Assembly: GCA_013378375.1 (NCBI GenBank) | Contig: JACAFT010000009.1 | Span: 1 to 35,482 of the forward strand | From: UBA57 sp013378375 | GTDB lineage: Archaea > Thermoproteota > Nitrososphaeria > Nitrososphaerales > UBA57 | Direction: 5' to 3' | DNA: 35,482 nt | In this document: positions 7,194 to 14,996 of the stretch, one piece after another | Numbering within the stretch: the first letter of the stretch is position 1 | Layout of the letters: each line of letters begins with the position of its first letter | Notes under the pieces: model-generated | Seen by the model: only the letters and a program-made list of their open reading frames with translations | What the model was told of the DNA's origin: nothing | Database searches by the model: none | Program-made: the position numbers and the translations under genes

Positions 7194-8294
7194 TTGACAG
7201 AACCGGACCCGATAGATGATAATATGACAAATATTGTACAATGTATTACGAGTGATGGAGAAATAATTAAAGATGTTGTTATTGATCTTTCTGAATCAGA
7301 ATTAATCAAAGCCTATCAAGTAATGACACTCACAAGAACTCTTGATACTAAAATGGTTGCTCTGCAAAGACAAGGTAGAATAGGTTTTTACCTTCCGTCT
7401 TATGGAGAAGAAGCATGTTCAGTTGGTAGTGCACTTGGTGCTTCTTCCAATGATTGGTTCTTTCCTGCGTATCGTGAACAAGGAGCTATGCTTCAAAAAG
7501 GAGTTTCGCTTAATTTTATTATATCACATTTACGAGGTAGTGCTGAGGACGAACATAAAGGACGTTCTCTTCCTGGGCTGTTTGGTTCTAGTGCTAAAAG
7601 ATTTGTTTCTCCTTCTGCCCCCGTTGGCACACAAATTATTCATGCCGTTGGTACTGCTTTTGCATCTAAATTATTGGACGATAAAGTAGCTACTATTGCA
7701 TATTTTGGAGATGGCGCAACCTCTTCTAATGATTTTCATTCTGGTCTTAATTTTGCTGGTGTTTATAAAACTCCTACTGTGTTCTTTTGTAAAAATAATC
7801 AATGGGCTATTTCTACACATATATCTGATCAGACTGCCTCTGATGGTATTGCAATTAAAAGTAAGGCATATGGTTTTGATGGAGTTGTAGTTGACGGAAA
7901 TGATATATTGGCAGTTTACACTGCAACCAAGTCTGCAATGGAAAAAGCAAGAAGTGGAAAAGGACCTACTCTTATTGAAGCAAGAACATATCGTCTTTCA
8001 TCTCATTCTACATCTGACGATGGCTCACGTTATCAAGATCAAACAGAATATAAAGAATGGGTGTCTAAAGATCCTATTGCGAGGTTTCGTAGATATCTTG
8101 AAAACTCGGGAATCTGGAATAGAGATTTTGAACAAGAAATTCAACAGAAAGCTGAGAGACAGATCAACGAGGCTATTACTCATGCTGAATTATCTCCTAT
8201 GCCAAGTATGGATACTTTAATTACTGATGTTTATTCTGAAGTTCCTAAATCACTTCGAGATGACTTTAACGATCTTAAAAATTCTAAAAATTAG
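7194..8294 (+). CDS. pdhA: Pyruvate/2-oxoacid dehydrogenase E1 component, alpha subunit
   Basis: Thiamine-diphosphate-dependent E1 alpha subunit of a 2-oxoacid dehydrogenase (pyruvate or branched-chain type), which decarboxylates the 2-oxoacid and passes the acyl group to lipoyl-E2. Seen in the sequence: GRIGFYLPSYGEEACSVGSA (61-80), WFFPAYREQGAML, the ThDP motif GDG...NN (172-174 to N201-N202) with YFGDGATSSNDFHSGLNFAG, and the phosphorylation-loop-like TYRLSSHSTSDDGSRY. The 366 residues are normal for the alpha subunit. The start is either TTG 7194 or ATG 7224; the second would remove a ten-residue acidic stretch outside the conserved region. No E1 beta, E2 or E3 gene lies in the window, so its partners and substrate cannot be told. 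It overlaps the next gene by 4 bases, tail to tail. Confidence 0.88.
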   Translation: MTEPDPIDDNMTNIVQCITSDGEIIKDVVIDLSESELIKAYQVMTLTRTLDTKMVALQRQGRIGFYLPSYGEEACSVGSALGASSNDWFFPAYREQGAMLQKGVSLNFIISHLRGSAEDEHKGRSLPGLFGSSAKRFVSPSAPVGTQIIHAVGTAFASKLLDDKVATIAYFGDGATSSNDFHSGLNFAGVYKTPTVFFCKNNQWAISTHISDQTASDGIAIKSKAYGFDGVVVDGNDILAVYTATKSAMEKARSGKGPTLIEARTYRLSSHSTSDDGSRYQDQTEYKEWVSKDPIARFRRYLENSGIWNRDFEQEIQQKAERQINEAITHAELSPMPSMDTLITDVYSEVPKSLRDDFNDLKNSKN

Positions 8295-8773
8295 TTTATT
8301 TTTGTTACCCTGTTTCTAATCATTAATAATATAACAATAATTATTATTCCTGTAGAGACTATGAAAGTTGTATCTTCTAATATTGATTTATTCGCAACTA
8401 GTAAATTAAATCCTATATTGGCCTCTTCAATTTCTACATAAATATCATACAATCCATCTTGTTCGAGTCTATACTTTAGCGAAAAATCTCCTTCTATTTG
8501 TTCTATATCTGTGATGATATCCACTAGTTTCCCATTTTCATTATATATTTTAATTTCCGGAAAAATATTATTTAATCCATCTTTTGTCGTTGCGTTTTGT
8601 ACACTAAAAACTAGATAAAAATCTTCATTTTCAATAACAAAAGCTGGATCTGTCATGAACTGGAAAAGTATTCCGTTTACTTCTCTGTTTGTTCCACCTA
8701 TAATATGTGCTGAACTATATGGAATTGCACTGATTAAGAAGACAAATAATATTGTGACGAGCATTTTTTTCAT
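8291..8773 (-). CDS. Exported, membrane-anchored protein of unknown function
   Basis: The N-terminus MKKMLVTILFVFLISAIPYSSA is a clear signal peptide. An extracytoplasmic beta-rich domain of about 105 residues follows (LVFSVQNATTKDGLNNIFPEIKIYNENGKLVDIITDIEQIEGDFSLKYRLEQDGLYDIYVEI), and then a C-terminal membrane helix (TFIVSTGIIIIVILLMI) ends in a short basic tail. The pattern resembles small immunoglobulin-like or YtkA/FixH-like extracellular domains tethered to the archaeal membrane, but I cannot assign a family with certainty. It is convergent with pdhA and divergent from the antiporter gene. Confidence 0.75.
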   Translation of the reverse strand: MKKMLVTILFVFLISAIPYSSAHIIGGTNREVNGILFQFMTDPAFVIENEDFYLVFSVQNATTKDGLNNIFPEIKIYNENGKLVDIITDIEQIEGDFSLKYRLEQDGLYDIYVEIEEANIGFNLLVANKSILEDTTFIVSTGIIIIVILLMIRNRVTKIN

Positions 8774-8865
8774 GTAGTATTCATACCGTATTTCAAGCAG
8801 TTTAAATGTAATGTTAATAAAAATACCTTAATGCCAATACTTTGTATTGTGATGAGTGATATTTT

Positions 8866-10158
8866 ATGGAAATTGAAGTAGTATTTTTTTCTATTGGTAT
8901 AATTGCAGTTGTTGGTTATGTTGCCTCTAATATATTTGAACGAACTGGCGTTCCTGATATACCTTTTCTTATTTTATTGGGAATTTTAGCATCACGATAT
9001 GTTGTTGACGGAACTCAAGGTTTAGAGCTAATTGCACCATATCTTGCAGCCGTTGCAATTGCAGTTATTTTATTTAATGGTGGTATGTATCTTAAGTTAA
9101 GACAAGTTATCGAAGACACACCAAAAGGATTTCTTATTACTTCTGTTAGTGTTGTTTTTACTATTGCTATTCTTTCCGGTGTTGGTTATTTAATTAATTT
9201 ATATGTATTAGATAATTCATGGGGTACTGGAAGAGAAGCTCTTTTATCTTGTTTATTCTTTGGTTCTGCATTATGTGGCACTAGTTCTGCAGTAATTATT
9301 CCTCTAGTTAGTAAACTTAAAATAGATAAAAAAGCAGAAACCTTTCTTACTATTGAATCTGCATTTACTGATGTTTTTGTTGTTGTATTAAGTGTAACTA
9401 TTTTGAATATTATTAGTGGAGCTGGAGATGTTAACAGCCCTACTGCTGCAACTTCCTTTTTACAAGGAATAGCTGGTAAATTTTCAATTGGTATAGTCTT
9501 TGGAATTTTGGGTGGCCTTTTTTGGTTAAAAATTTTACAAAGTTTTCCTACGAGAATGGGTAGAATTACTTCTCAACAAGATGTTGTTCATGATGATATA
9601 TTGACACTTACAACTTGTTTGATGTTATATGGATTTGCTGAAATGAGTGGAGGTAATGGAGCACTTGCTGCTTTATGTTTTGGTTTGGTACTTGGTAATG
9701 GTAAAGAATTTGGATTTATTCCTTCATTTCGAACTAACCCTGTAGATGCTGGTTCACTCATGAGAAAATTCCAAGGTCAAATATCATTTCTATTGACGAC
9801 ATTCTTTTTTGTGTATCTGGGTATGATATTTCAAGCCACATTAAATATTGTTATTATTGGAGTTATCTTGACTATCTTGTTATTGGTTGCTCGAAATCTA
9901 TCTTTTCGATTTACAATCAAAAATGATAAATCCATGATGAAAAATATCAAGCTTTTGTCCTTCATGTTGCCCAGGGGATTGGCCGCTGCCGCAGTTTCTC
10001 AACTCCCACGTACTTTTGGTATTGATTGGCCTTTTATGCAATCTTTAGTTGTCTCTGTAATAATTTTCTCAGTTCTTTTTGCGGCTGTCGGAAGTTATTT
10101 TTATGGACGCAATGAAGATATTGGTCAGGAAACTGTAGAAACTAAATCTACTAATTAA
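8866..10158 (+). CDS. Cation/proton antiporter of the CPA (NhaP/KefB-like) superfamily
   Basis: Monovalent cation:proton antiporter, probably Na+/H+ or K+/H+ exchange across the cytoplasmic membrane. Its 430 residues show about 12 to 13 hydrophobic helices. Typical family segments are VVGYVASNIFERTGVPDIPFLILLGILAS (helices 1-2), LAAVAIAVILFNGGMYLKL (helix 3 with the FNGG motif), FFGSALCGTSSAVIIPLVSKL, FLTIESAFTDVFVVVLS with the Glu/Asp pair expected near the ion site, and FFFVYLGMIFQ. There is no C-terminal TrkA-N domain, only a short hydrophilic tail. GTGAT at 8856-8860, 5 bases before the ATG, is the ribosome-binding site. Ion specificity is not readable from the sequence. Confidence 0.88.
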   Translation: MEIEVVFFSIGIIAVVGYVASNIFERTGVPDIPFLILLGILASRYVVDGTQGLELIAPYLAAVAIAVILFNGGMYLKLRQVIEDTPKGFLITSVSVVFTIAILSGVGYLINLYVLDNSWGTGREALLSCLFFGSALCGTSSAVIIPLVSKLKIDKKAETFLTIESAFTDVFVVVLSVTILNIISGAGDVNSPTAATSFLQGIAGKFSIGIVFGILGGLFWLKILQSFPTRMGRITSQQDVVHDDILTLTTCLMLYGFAEMSGGNGALAALCFGLVLGNGKEFGFIPSFRTNPVDAGSLMRKFQGQISFLLTTFFFVYLGMIFQATLNIVIIGVILTILLLVARNLSFRFTIKNDKSMMKNIKLLSFMLPRGLAAAAVSQLPRTFGIDWPFMQSLVVSVIIFSVLFAAVGSYFYGRNEDIGQETVETKSTN

Positions 10159-10164
10159 ACATTC

Positions 10165-10180
10165 AATCATTATCATGATT
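10165..10180. terminator. Possible hairpin between the antiporter and TrmB-like genes
   Basis: AATCAT and ATGATT form a 6-bp inverted repeat with a 4-base loop, followed by a T-rich run (CATTCTTTCT). It lies in the 42 bases between two convergent genes. Hairpin and T-rich tail suggest a termination role, but archaeal termination often needs only the U-tract, so the evidence is weak. Confidence 0.3.
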
Positions 10181-10200
10181 CATTCTTTCTGCTGATCTTA

Positions 10201-10935
10201 TTAAGAAAGAGACTTCATTAACGATTCTGAAAATTCTTTATTTTTAATCCAGATTGCTATTGTGTGTTCTGGTCGTTTTGACGAATCTGGAACACCTATC
10301 ATTATATCTCCTTTATTTGATACCAATAAATCAAGTAAAATTAATGATTTTTTTCTTATTATGACATTTGATTCTCTCAATATCCTTGCATCTGAGTCTG
10401 ATATTTTGTAATCTTCTGGAGTTAATATAATTAGTTTCTTATTATTTCTCATATTACTCAAAAAACCCAAAAATAACTCTTTAACTTCAAACGCTTTTCT
10501 TATACTAATAATTATTTCGTCTGAATTTTTCATGATTTCAAGGAATTTATTACCGATATTTTGTATTCCTATTAATGTTTCAAACTGATTTCCATCATTT
10601 ATTTGCATTGTATTTTTTAGTATTGGAACTATCTGATTTTTTGATTCTCTTTGAGCTTCTATTCTATCTTCTAATTCGTATTTATTTTGTATAATTGTTC
10701 CTTCTAATGCTATTTCTGGATCAACTGCAATGTATTCAGTTCCTTTCTTTTTTACAAATCCTTTCTCTTCTAGACTCTTTAATATATCATAAATTCTAGG
10801 CAATGGAACTCTTGATAGATTGGAAATGATTTTTGGTGTTTTTGCCCCTTCTAAAACACTTTGATATGTTTTTGCTTCATACGAATTCAGTTTAAATAAA
10901 TCTTTTAATTGTTTTGTAATTTCTTCCTTATTCAA
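10201..10935 (-). CDS. TrmB-family transcriptional regulator
   Basis: The N-terminal winged helix-turn-helix covers residues 8-75 (LKDLFKLNSYEAKTYQSVLEGAKTPKIISNLSRVPLPRIYDILKSLEEKGFVKK), the typical TrmB pattern in which SRVPLPRIYDILKSLEEKGFV is the recognition helix plus wing. A coiled-coil linker follows (about 85-105), then a C-terminal regulatory domain (EIIISIRKAFEVKELFLGFLSNMRNNKKLIILTPEDY) with the fold often called TrmB middle or PLD-like. There is no maltose-binding C-terminal domain; 244 residues is the short TrmB form. It is divergent from a DNA methyltransferase gene. Two palindromes in the shared 123-bp intergenic region are candidate binding sites. The effector is unknown. Confidence 0.85.
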   Translation of the reverse strand: MNKEEITKQLKDLFKLNSYEAKTYQSVLEGAKTPKIISNLSRVPLPRIYDILKSLEEKGFVKKKGTEYIAVDPEIALEGTIIQNKYELEDRIEAQRESKNQIVPILKNTMQINDGNQFETLIGIQNIGNKFLEIMKNSDEIIISIRKAFEVKELFLGFLSNMRNNKKLIILTPEDYKISDSDARILRESNVIIRKKSLILLDLLVSNKGDIMIGVPDSSKRPEHTIAIWIKNKEFSESLMKSLS

Positions 10936-10995
10936 TTAAAAAATATCTGTTTTTGGTGTATTTCAGGTTAGCTATGATTATCTCAACTGAAAATT

Positions 10996-11032
10996 TTCAC
11001 ATTAATGAGAAAAAAAGTTCACTTAATGTGAA
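10996..11032. promoter_or_regulatory. Pair of operator-like palindromes between the TrmB-like and methyltransferase genes
   Basis: Copy 1 (10996-11011) is TTCACATTAATGAGAA, palindromic around CATTAATG. Copy 2 (11018-11032) is TTCACTTAATGTGAA, a perfect 5-bp inverted repeat around TTAAT. Their centres are 21.5 bp apart, about two helical turns, so bound dimers would lie on the same DNA face. The pair ends 26 bases before the methyltransferase ATG. Binding by the adjacent regulator is inferred. Confidence 0.5.
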
Positions 11033-11058
11033 TAAAACAATTCCTTCAAGATAATTAT

Positions 11059-12345
11059 ATGTCTATTATTAGATCTCGATTAGTTGAACCTGTCTCTAAG
11101 ATTGCAACTGAAAATTCTTGGTCTTTTGATAATCTTACACAAAAAGATACTAATTATCTTACTCATTGTTATCATCGATATCCCGCTAAATTCATTCCAC
11201 AGTTGGCACGTCGATTGATTTTAGAGAATTCTCAAGAAGGTGACATTATTTGCGATCCATTTTATGGTTCTGGTTCAACGATTTTAGAATCTATTCTTCA
11301 TAATAGAATAAGTTTGGGGGCTGATATTAATCCTGTTGCACATATGATTACCATGACTAAGACTACTCCTCTTGATCCTGCTAAGTTATCTAATACTATT
11401 ACATTATTGCATAGAGAATTAAAAACTTCCACTATTATTTCCAATTCTGATATTCCAAAAGAATTATTAAAATGGTTTGATCAAGATACTTTTGATATTC
11501 TTAATCATCTTTTATCTAAGATTGAACAAATTAAACCAAAAAAATTACAATTATTTTTCTTATGCGCATTTTCGCATATTTTAAAAACTTCTAGTTACTG
11601 GAATAATGGTTCTGTAAAACCTCATAAAGATAAAACAAAGTTTCTTAATAGAGTAAATGATCCCGTTTCTCGTTATTTTGCGCATATAAAAAAAATGGAA
11701 TTGCGTAATAAACAATTTATTACCACTATTTCTCCAAAAATTCTCCGAAATCTTGATTATTATAGAAATGTTCATCTTGGAGATTTGCAAGATTTATCTG
11801 CTAATAATCAATGTTCTATGATAGTTACTTCTCCACCTTATGTTGTAAGTTATGAATACCGAGATATACATTCTCTTAGTTTGATATTTTTAAAAGATTT
11901 CTTTAAGGATATACCTTCAAAACAAAATTTTATTGGTTCTTCTCAACGAAAATCAAATAATCAAAAACTATGTAGTTATACAGGAAGTATTATTGCCGAG
12001 TCTTTACATGACAATTCCAAGGCTCTGTCAAAAACTGTATATTCTTATTTTATTGATATGCAAAATTTCTTTCATAAATCTTACGATTTATTGAAAAATA
12101 ATGGTCGAATGGCTGTCGTTATAGGAAATACTGCACTTCGTGGTGTTGAAATCTCTAATACTCAGGTTTTTGATGAAATTCTTGCTACCATTGGCTTTAC
12201 CAAACATAGGATTATTAAAAGAAAAATTCCATTCAAGTGCTTACCAACTACTAGAGATCCTAAAACTGGAAGATTTGTTTCAGCAAGTACTAGTCATAAT
12301 GAATCCTATTCACATGAATACATAATGATTTATTCTAAAAACTAA
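11059..12345 (+). CDS. Orphan DNA methyltransferase (amino-methylating, TSPPY type)
   Basis: S-adenosylmethionine-dependent DNA amino-methyltransferase. HRYPAKFIPQLARRLI (39-54) precedes motif I DPFYGSGST at 66-74; catalytic motif IV TSPPY is at 257-261. The order, motif I before motif IV with about 180 residues between, fits the alpha/gamma-like arrangement, and SPPY favours N4-cytosine methylation without proving it. The C-terminal part MAVVIGNTALRGVEI fits motif V-VIII strands. The 428 residues include a long insertion (residues 110-245) that may hold target recognition. No restriction endonuclease gene is adjacent. The gene is divergent from the TrmB-like regulator. An RNA substrate is a less likely alternative. 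Confidence 0.82.
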   Translation: MSIIRSRLVEPVSKIATENSWSFDNLTQKDTNYLTHCYHRYPAKFIPQLARRLILENSQEGDIICDPFYGSGSTILESILHNRISLGADINPVAHMITMTKTTPLDPAKLSNTITLLHRELKTSTIISNSDIPKELLKWFDQDTFDILNHLLSKIEQIKPKKLQLFFLCAFSHILKTSSYWNNGSVKPHKDKTKFLNRVNDPVSRYFAHIKKMELRNKQFITTISPKILRNLDYYRNVHLGDLQDLSANNQCSMIVTSPPYVVSYEYRDIHSLSLIFLKDFFKDIPSKQNFIGSSQRKSNNQKLCSYTGSIIAESLHDNSKALSKTVYSYFIDMQNFFHKSYDLLKNNGRMAVVIGNTALRGVEISNTQVFDEILATIGFTKHRIIKRKIPFKCLPTTRDPKTGRFVSASTSHNESYSHEYIMIYSKN

Positions 12346-12408
12346 TTGTTTTTCTTTACAATTTTATAAATTATTTAAATTCTTTGTGATATTCAGTTTG
12401 TTATATTT

Positions 12409-12909
12409 ATGATACCGCAAAAAAAGAACCAATTAGTTACTCGTAATGATGGAGATTTGGATATTCTCATGGCTTGTGATATAGCTTTTGAAAAAATAGA
12501 CCTTAATTATTTTATTAATCTACTTCAACAGGATGAAAGTATTTCTGTACGCACTCGTGCTGTGTGTATACTTGCAGATATTGGAGATAGTACTGTAGTT
12601 CCTATCTTGTCTGAGATTCTCAAACACGATGAAACTCCTCTTGTACGACACGAGGCTGCATTTACACTAGGACAATTAGGTTTTCCTCAATGTGTCAATC
12701 ATCTAATTGACGCTATGCTCAATGATAATGATAATGTAGTGAGACATGAATCAGCCGTTGCTTTAGGTTCAATTGGAGATGAATTTGCACGTGATGCTCT
12801 CATTAAAGCTACTTCTGATAAAGATCAATTGGTATCTCATTCTGCATTCTCTTCTTTATTAAATCTAGATCATCTTAAACTAATTGCAGATAAAAATAAT
12901 TCACAATGA
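12409..12909 (+). CDS. HEAT-repeat protein resembling one lobe of deoxyhypusine hydroxylase
   Basis: A 166-residue all-alpha protein of four HEAT (PBS-lyase-type) repeats: VRTRAVCILADIGD (about 47-60), VRHEAAFTLGQLG (79-91), VRHESAVALGSIGD (111-124) and LVSHSAFSSLLNL (141-153). Repeats 2 and 3 each carry a His-Glu pair, H81-E82 and H113-E114, 32 residues apart. Deoxyhypusine hydroxylase has two lobes of four HEAT repeats, each with His-Glu pairs in its second and third repeats about 33 residues apart, which together bind two irons. This protein matches one such lobe. The function as an iron-dependent oxygenase acting on IF5A is inferred; a structural or scaffold HEAT protein is the conservative alternative. 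It lies between the methyltransferase and the aminotransferase, on the same strand. Confidence 0.8.
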   Translation: MIPQKKNQLVTRNDGDLDILMACDIAFEKIDLNYFINLLQQDESISVRTRAVCILADIGDSTVVPILSEILKHDETPLVRHEAAFTLGQLGFPQCVNHLIDAMLNDNDNVVRHESAVALGSIGDEFARDALIKATSDKDQLVSHSAFSSLLNLDHLKLIADKNNSQ

Positions 12910-12947
12910 ATTAATATACTGTAAAGAAATGATAATTAAGAATAATT

Positions 12948-14033
12948 ATGAAAATAAGAAAATTCCTGAAAGATTTTGTGCCGTATAGTTGGGAACCTTC
13001 TACTGATGAAATTGCTAATTCTGTAGGTAAAAACCCGGAAGATATAGTGAGATTTGATACAAATGTTTCTCATAAAACACCTATTAGTTGGCTTAAAAAA
13101 TTAAGTGACGACTTTAATACACTCGAGATCAACCGTTACCCTGATTCTTCTTATATCTCTGTTCGTAAACTACTTGCAGAATACTGTTCTTGTGATATCG
13201 ACGAAATAATATTAACAAACGGAGCCGACGAAGGATTATTTATGACTGGTTCCTTGTTTGTTGAACCTTCTAGTAATGTTATTCTTTCTACTCCAACTTA
13301 TTCGTATTATGAAAAAATGGTCCAAATTCTAGGGGGTAATGTTCTTGAAGTAAAACGAAATTCCGATTTCTCTGATAATTTTAAAGAAATTTCTAATACT
13401 ATTGACGAAATGACTAGTCTGATAATCTTATGTAGTCCAAATAATCCAACTGGTAATGTTGTTGATAAAAGATCATTGGAAAATCTATTGAATAATTCTA
13501 ACATTCCTATAGTTGTCGACGAAGCGTATTATGAATATACAGGAAGCACTGTTCTTGATTTAATTAATACTTATGACAATCTTATTGTTATCAGAACATT
13601 TTCTAAAGCATTTGGTTTGGCAGGTCTTAGAGTTGGTTATATAATATCATCTAAAAGTAGTACTTCATTATTGAACAAAGTTAGACCTCCAAATAGTGTT
13701 GGAGAATTATCTGTTACTCTTTCAAAGATTGCCTTACAAGATATTAGTTGGGTTAATAATAATGTAAAAGAAATTTTGATGGAAAAACAATCTTTCATTG
13801 AAAGAATTTCTACAATCAAAAATATTAAGATTATTCCTAGCTCGTCTAATTTTATGTTATTACAATTTACAAATAAAGATGGTTTTACTATTTACAACGA
13901 ATTATTGAATAAAGGTATTGTTGTTCGTGATGTGAGTGGAGCTAAAGGCCTCGAAAATTGTATAAGAATTAATATTGGGTTAAAACCTGAAAATGATAAA
14001 TTAATTCAAGCTCTTGAAGAAGTTTCTCTTTAG
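12948..14033 (+). CDS. hisC: Histidinol-phosphate aminotransferase-like enzyme
   Basis: Pyridoxal-phosphate aminotransferase of fold type I, closest to HisC (histidinol phosphate + 2-oxoglutarate = imidazole acetol phosphate + glutamate). Seen: RYPDSSYISVRKLLAEY (N-terminal substrate region), LTNGADEGLFMTGSLFVEP, CSPNNPTGNVV, VVDEAYYEYTG, TFSKAFGLAGLRVGY with the PLP lysine K220, and RINIGLKPENDKLIQAL at the end. The 361 residues are typical. No other his genes are nearby; it is followed 9 bases later by an ornithine cyclodeaminase-family gene, so a different aminotransferase role within an amino-acid pathway is possible. Confidence 0.85.
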   Translation: MKIRKFLKDFVPYSWEPSTDEIANSVGKNPEDIVRFDTNVSHKTPISWLKKLSDDFNTLEINRYPDSSYISVRKLLAEYCSCDIDEIILTNGADEGLFMTGSLFVEPSSNVILSTPTYSYYEKMVQILGGNVLEVKRNSDFSDNFKEISNTIDEMTSLIILCSPNNPTGNVVDKRSLENLLNNSNIPIVVDEAYYEYTGSTVLDLINTYDNLIVIRTFSKAFGLAGLRVGYIISSKSSTSLLNKVRPPNSVGELSVTLSKIALQDISWVNNNVKEILMEKQSFIERISTIKNIKIIPSSSNFMLLQFTNKDGFTIYNELLNKGIVVRDVSGAKGLENCIRINIGLKPENDKLIQALEEVSL

Positions 14034-14042
14034 GTGTAATAT

Positions 14043-14996
14043 TTGGTTCTTATACTTAATCATCAAGATGTTAGCTCTATATTGACTATGCAATCTAATA
14101 TTGAAACTATGGAACAAAGCTTTATTGAATTATCTAAAAATAAAGTCAAAATGACCGAACGAGGAGTTGTTATTGTAGAAGAAAAAAATGGTTGGTATGG
14201 AGTTATGACTGCTCATATGAGTGATATGAAAGCTCTTGGTACTAAAATTGTTACAGTTTTTCCAGAAAATACTTCATTGAATAAACCAACAACTCAGGGA
14301 GTTATTTCTTTAACTGATGTTGATACTGGGGAATTACTCTGTATAATGGATGGATCTCTTATTACAGGTATGAGAACTGGAGCTGTTACTGGAGTTGCTA
14401 CTAAATACCTCTCAAAAAAAGACTCTAATTCTATTGGTATATTTGGTTCAGGTTATCAATCTCGCTTTCAATTACTGGCGATATGTTCTGTCAGAGATAT
14501 TAATAAAATTGTACTTACTAGTCCTTCTGCAGATAAAAAATCTGAATATCTTAAATCTCTTGAAAAAGAATTAAACATACCAATAATTGTAACATATGAT
14601 GTTGAAAAAGTACTTCAAAACGATATTCTTGTTACTGCAACAAGTTCTACTTCTCCATTATTTGATGGTAATCTTGTAAACCCGGGTACTCATATTAATT
14701 GTATAGGTGCACATACTAAAGAGAGTACTGAGGTAGATTCTATTACTCTTAATCGTAGTAAAATCATTGTTGATGAATCACAAACTGCAATTCGAGAAGC
14801 AGGAGGAATTTCAGATGCTAATGTATTTGCAGATCTTGCTGATATTATTCTTGGAACTAAAGTTGCTCGGACCAATGAAGACGACATTACTCTGTTTAAA
14901 TCAATGGGTTTATCTCTTGAAGATATATCTACTGCTAATTTGATTTATAATGAAGCTTTAAAACAAGGACTTGGTAATAATATTAATTTATCTTAG
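14043..14996 (+). CDS. Ornithine cyclodeaminase / mu-crystallin family protein
   Basis: NAD(P)-binding enzyme of the ornithine cyclodeaminase, alanine dehydrogenase and mu-crystallin family. The N-terminal dimerisation part contains FIELSKNKVKMTERGVV and KALGTKIVTVFPENTSLNKPTTQGVISLTDVDTGELLCIMDGSLITGMRTGAVTGVATKYLS, the signature of the family. A Rossmann motif GIFGSGYQSRFQL and CIGAHTKESTEVD follow. The 317 residues are normal. The start is TTG 14043, supported by AGGTG at 14032-14036, 6 bases upstream, which overlaps the stop of the hisC-like gene. The two genes are therefore probably cotranscribed and coupled. Whether the substrate is ornithine, alanine or another imino acid cannot be decided. 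Confidence 0.87.
   Translation: MVLILNHQDVSSILTMQSNIETMEQSFIELSKNKVKMTERGVVIVEEKNGWYGVMTAHMSDMKALGTKIVTVFPENTSLNKPTTQGVISLTDVDTGELLCIMDGSLITGMRTGAVTGVATKYLSKKDSNSIGIFGSGYQSRFQLLAICSVRDINKIVLTSPSADKKSEYLKSLEKELNIPIIVTYDVEKVLQNDILVTATSSTSPLFDGNLVNPGTHINCIGAHTKESTEVDSITLNRSKIIVDESQTAIREAGGISDANVFADLADIILGTKVARTNEDDITLFKSMGLSLEDISTANLIYNEALKQGLGNNINLS

Noticed and set aside
11059..12345. Restriction-modification system
   Set aside because: No endonuclease or specificity gene is adjacent; the neighbours are a TrmB regulator and a HEAT protein, so only an orphan methyltransferase is supported.
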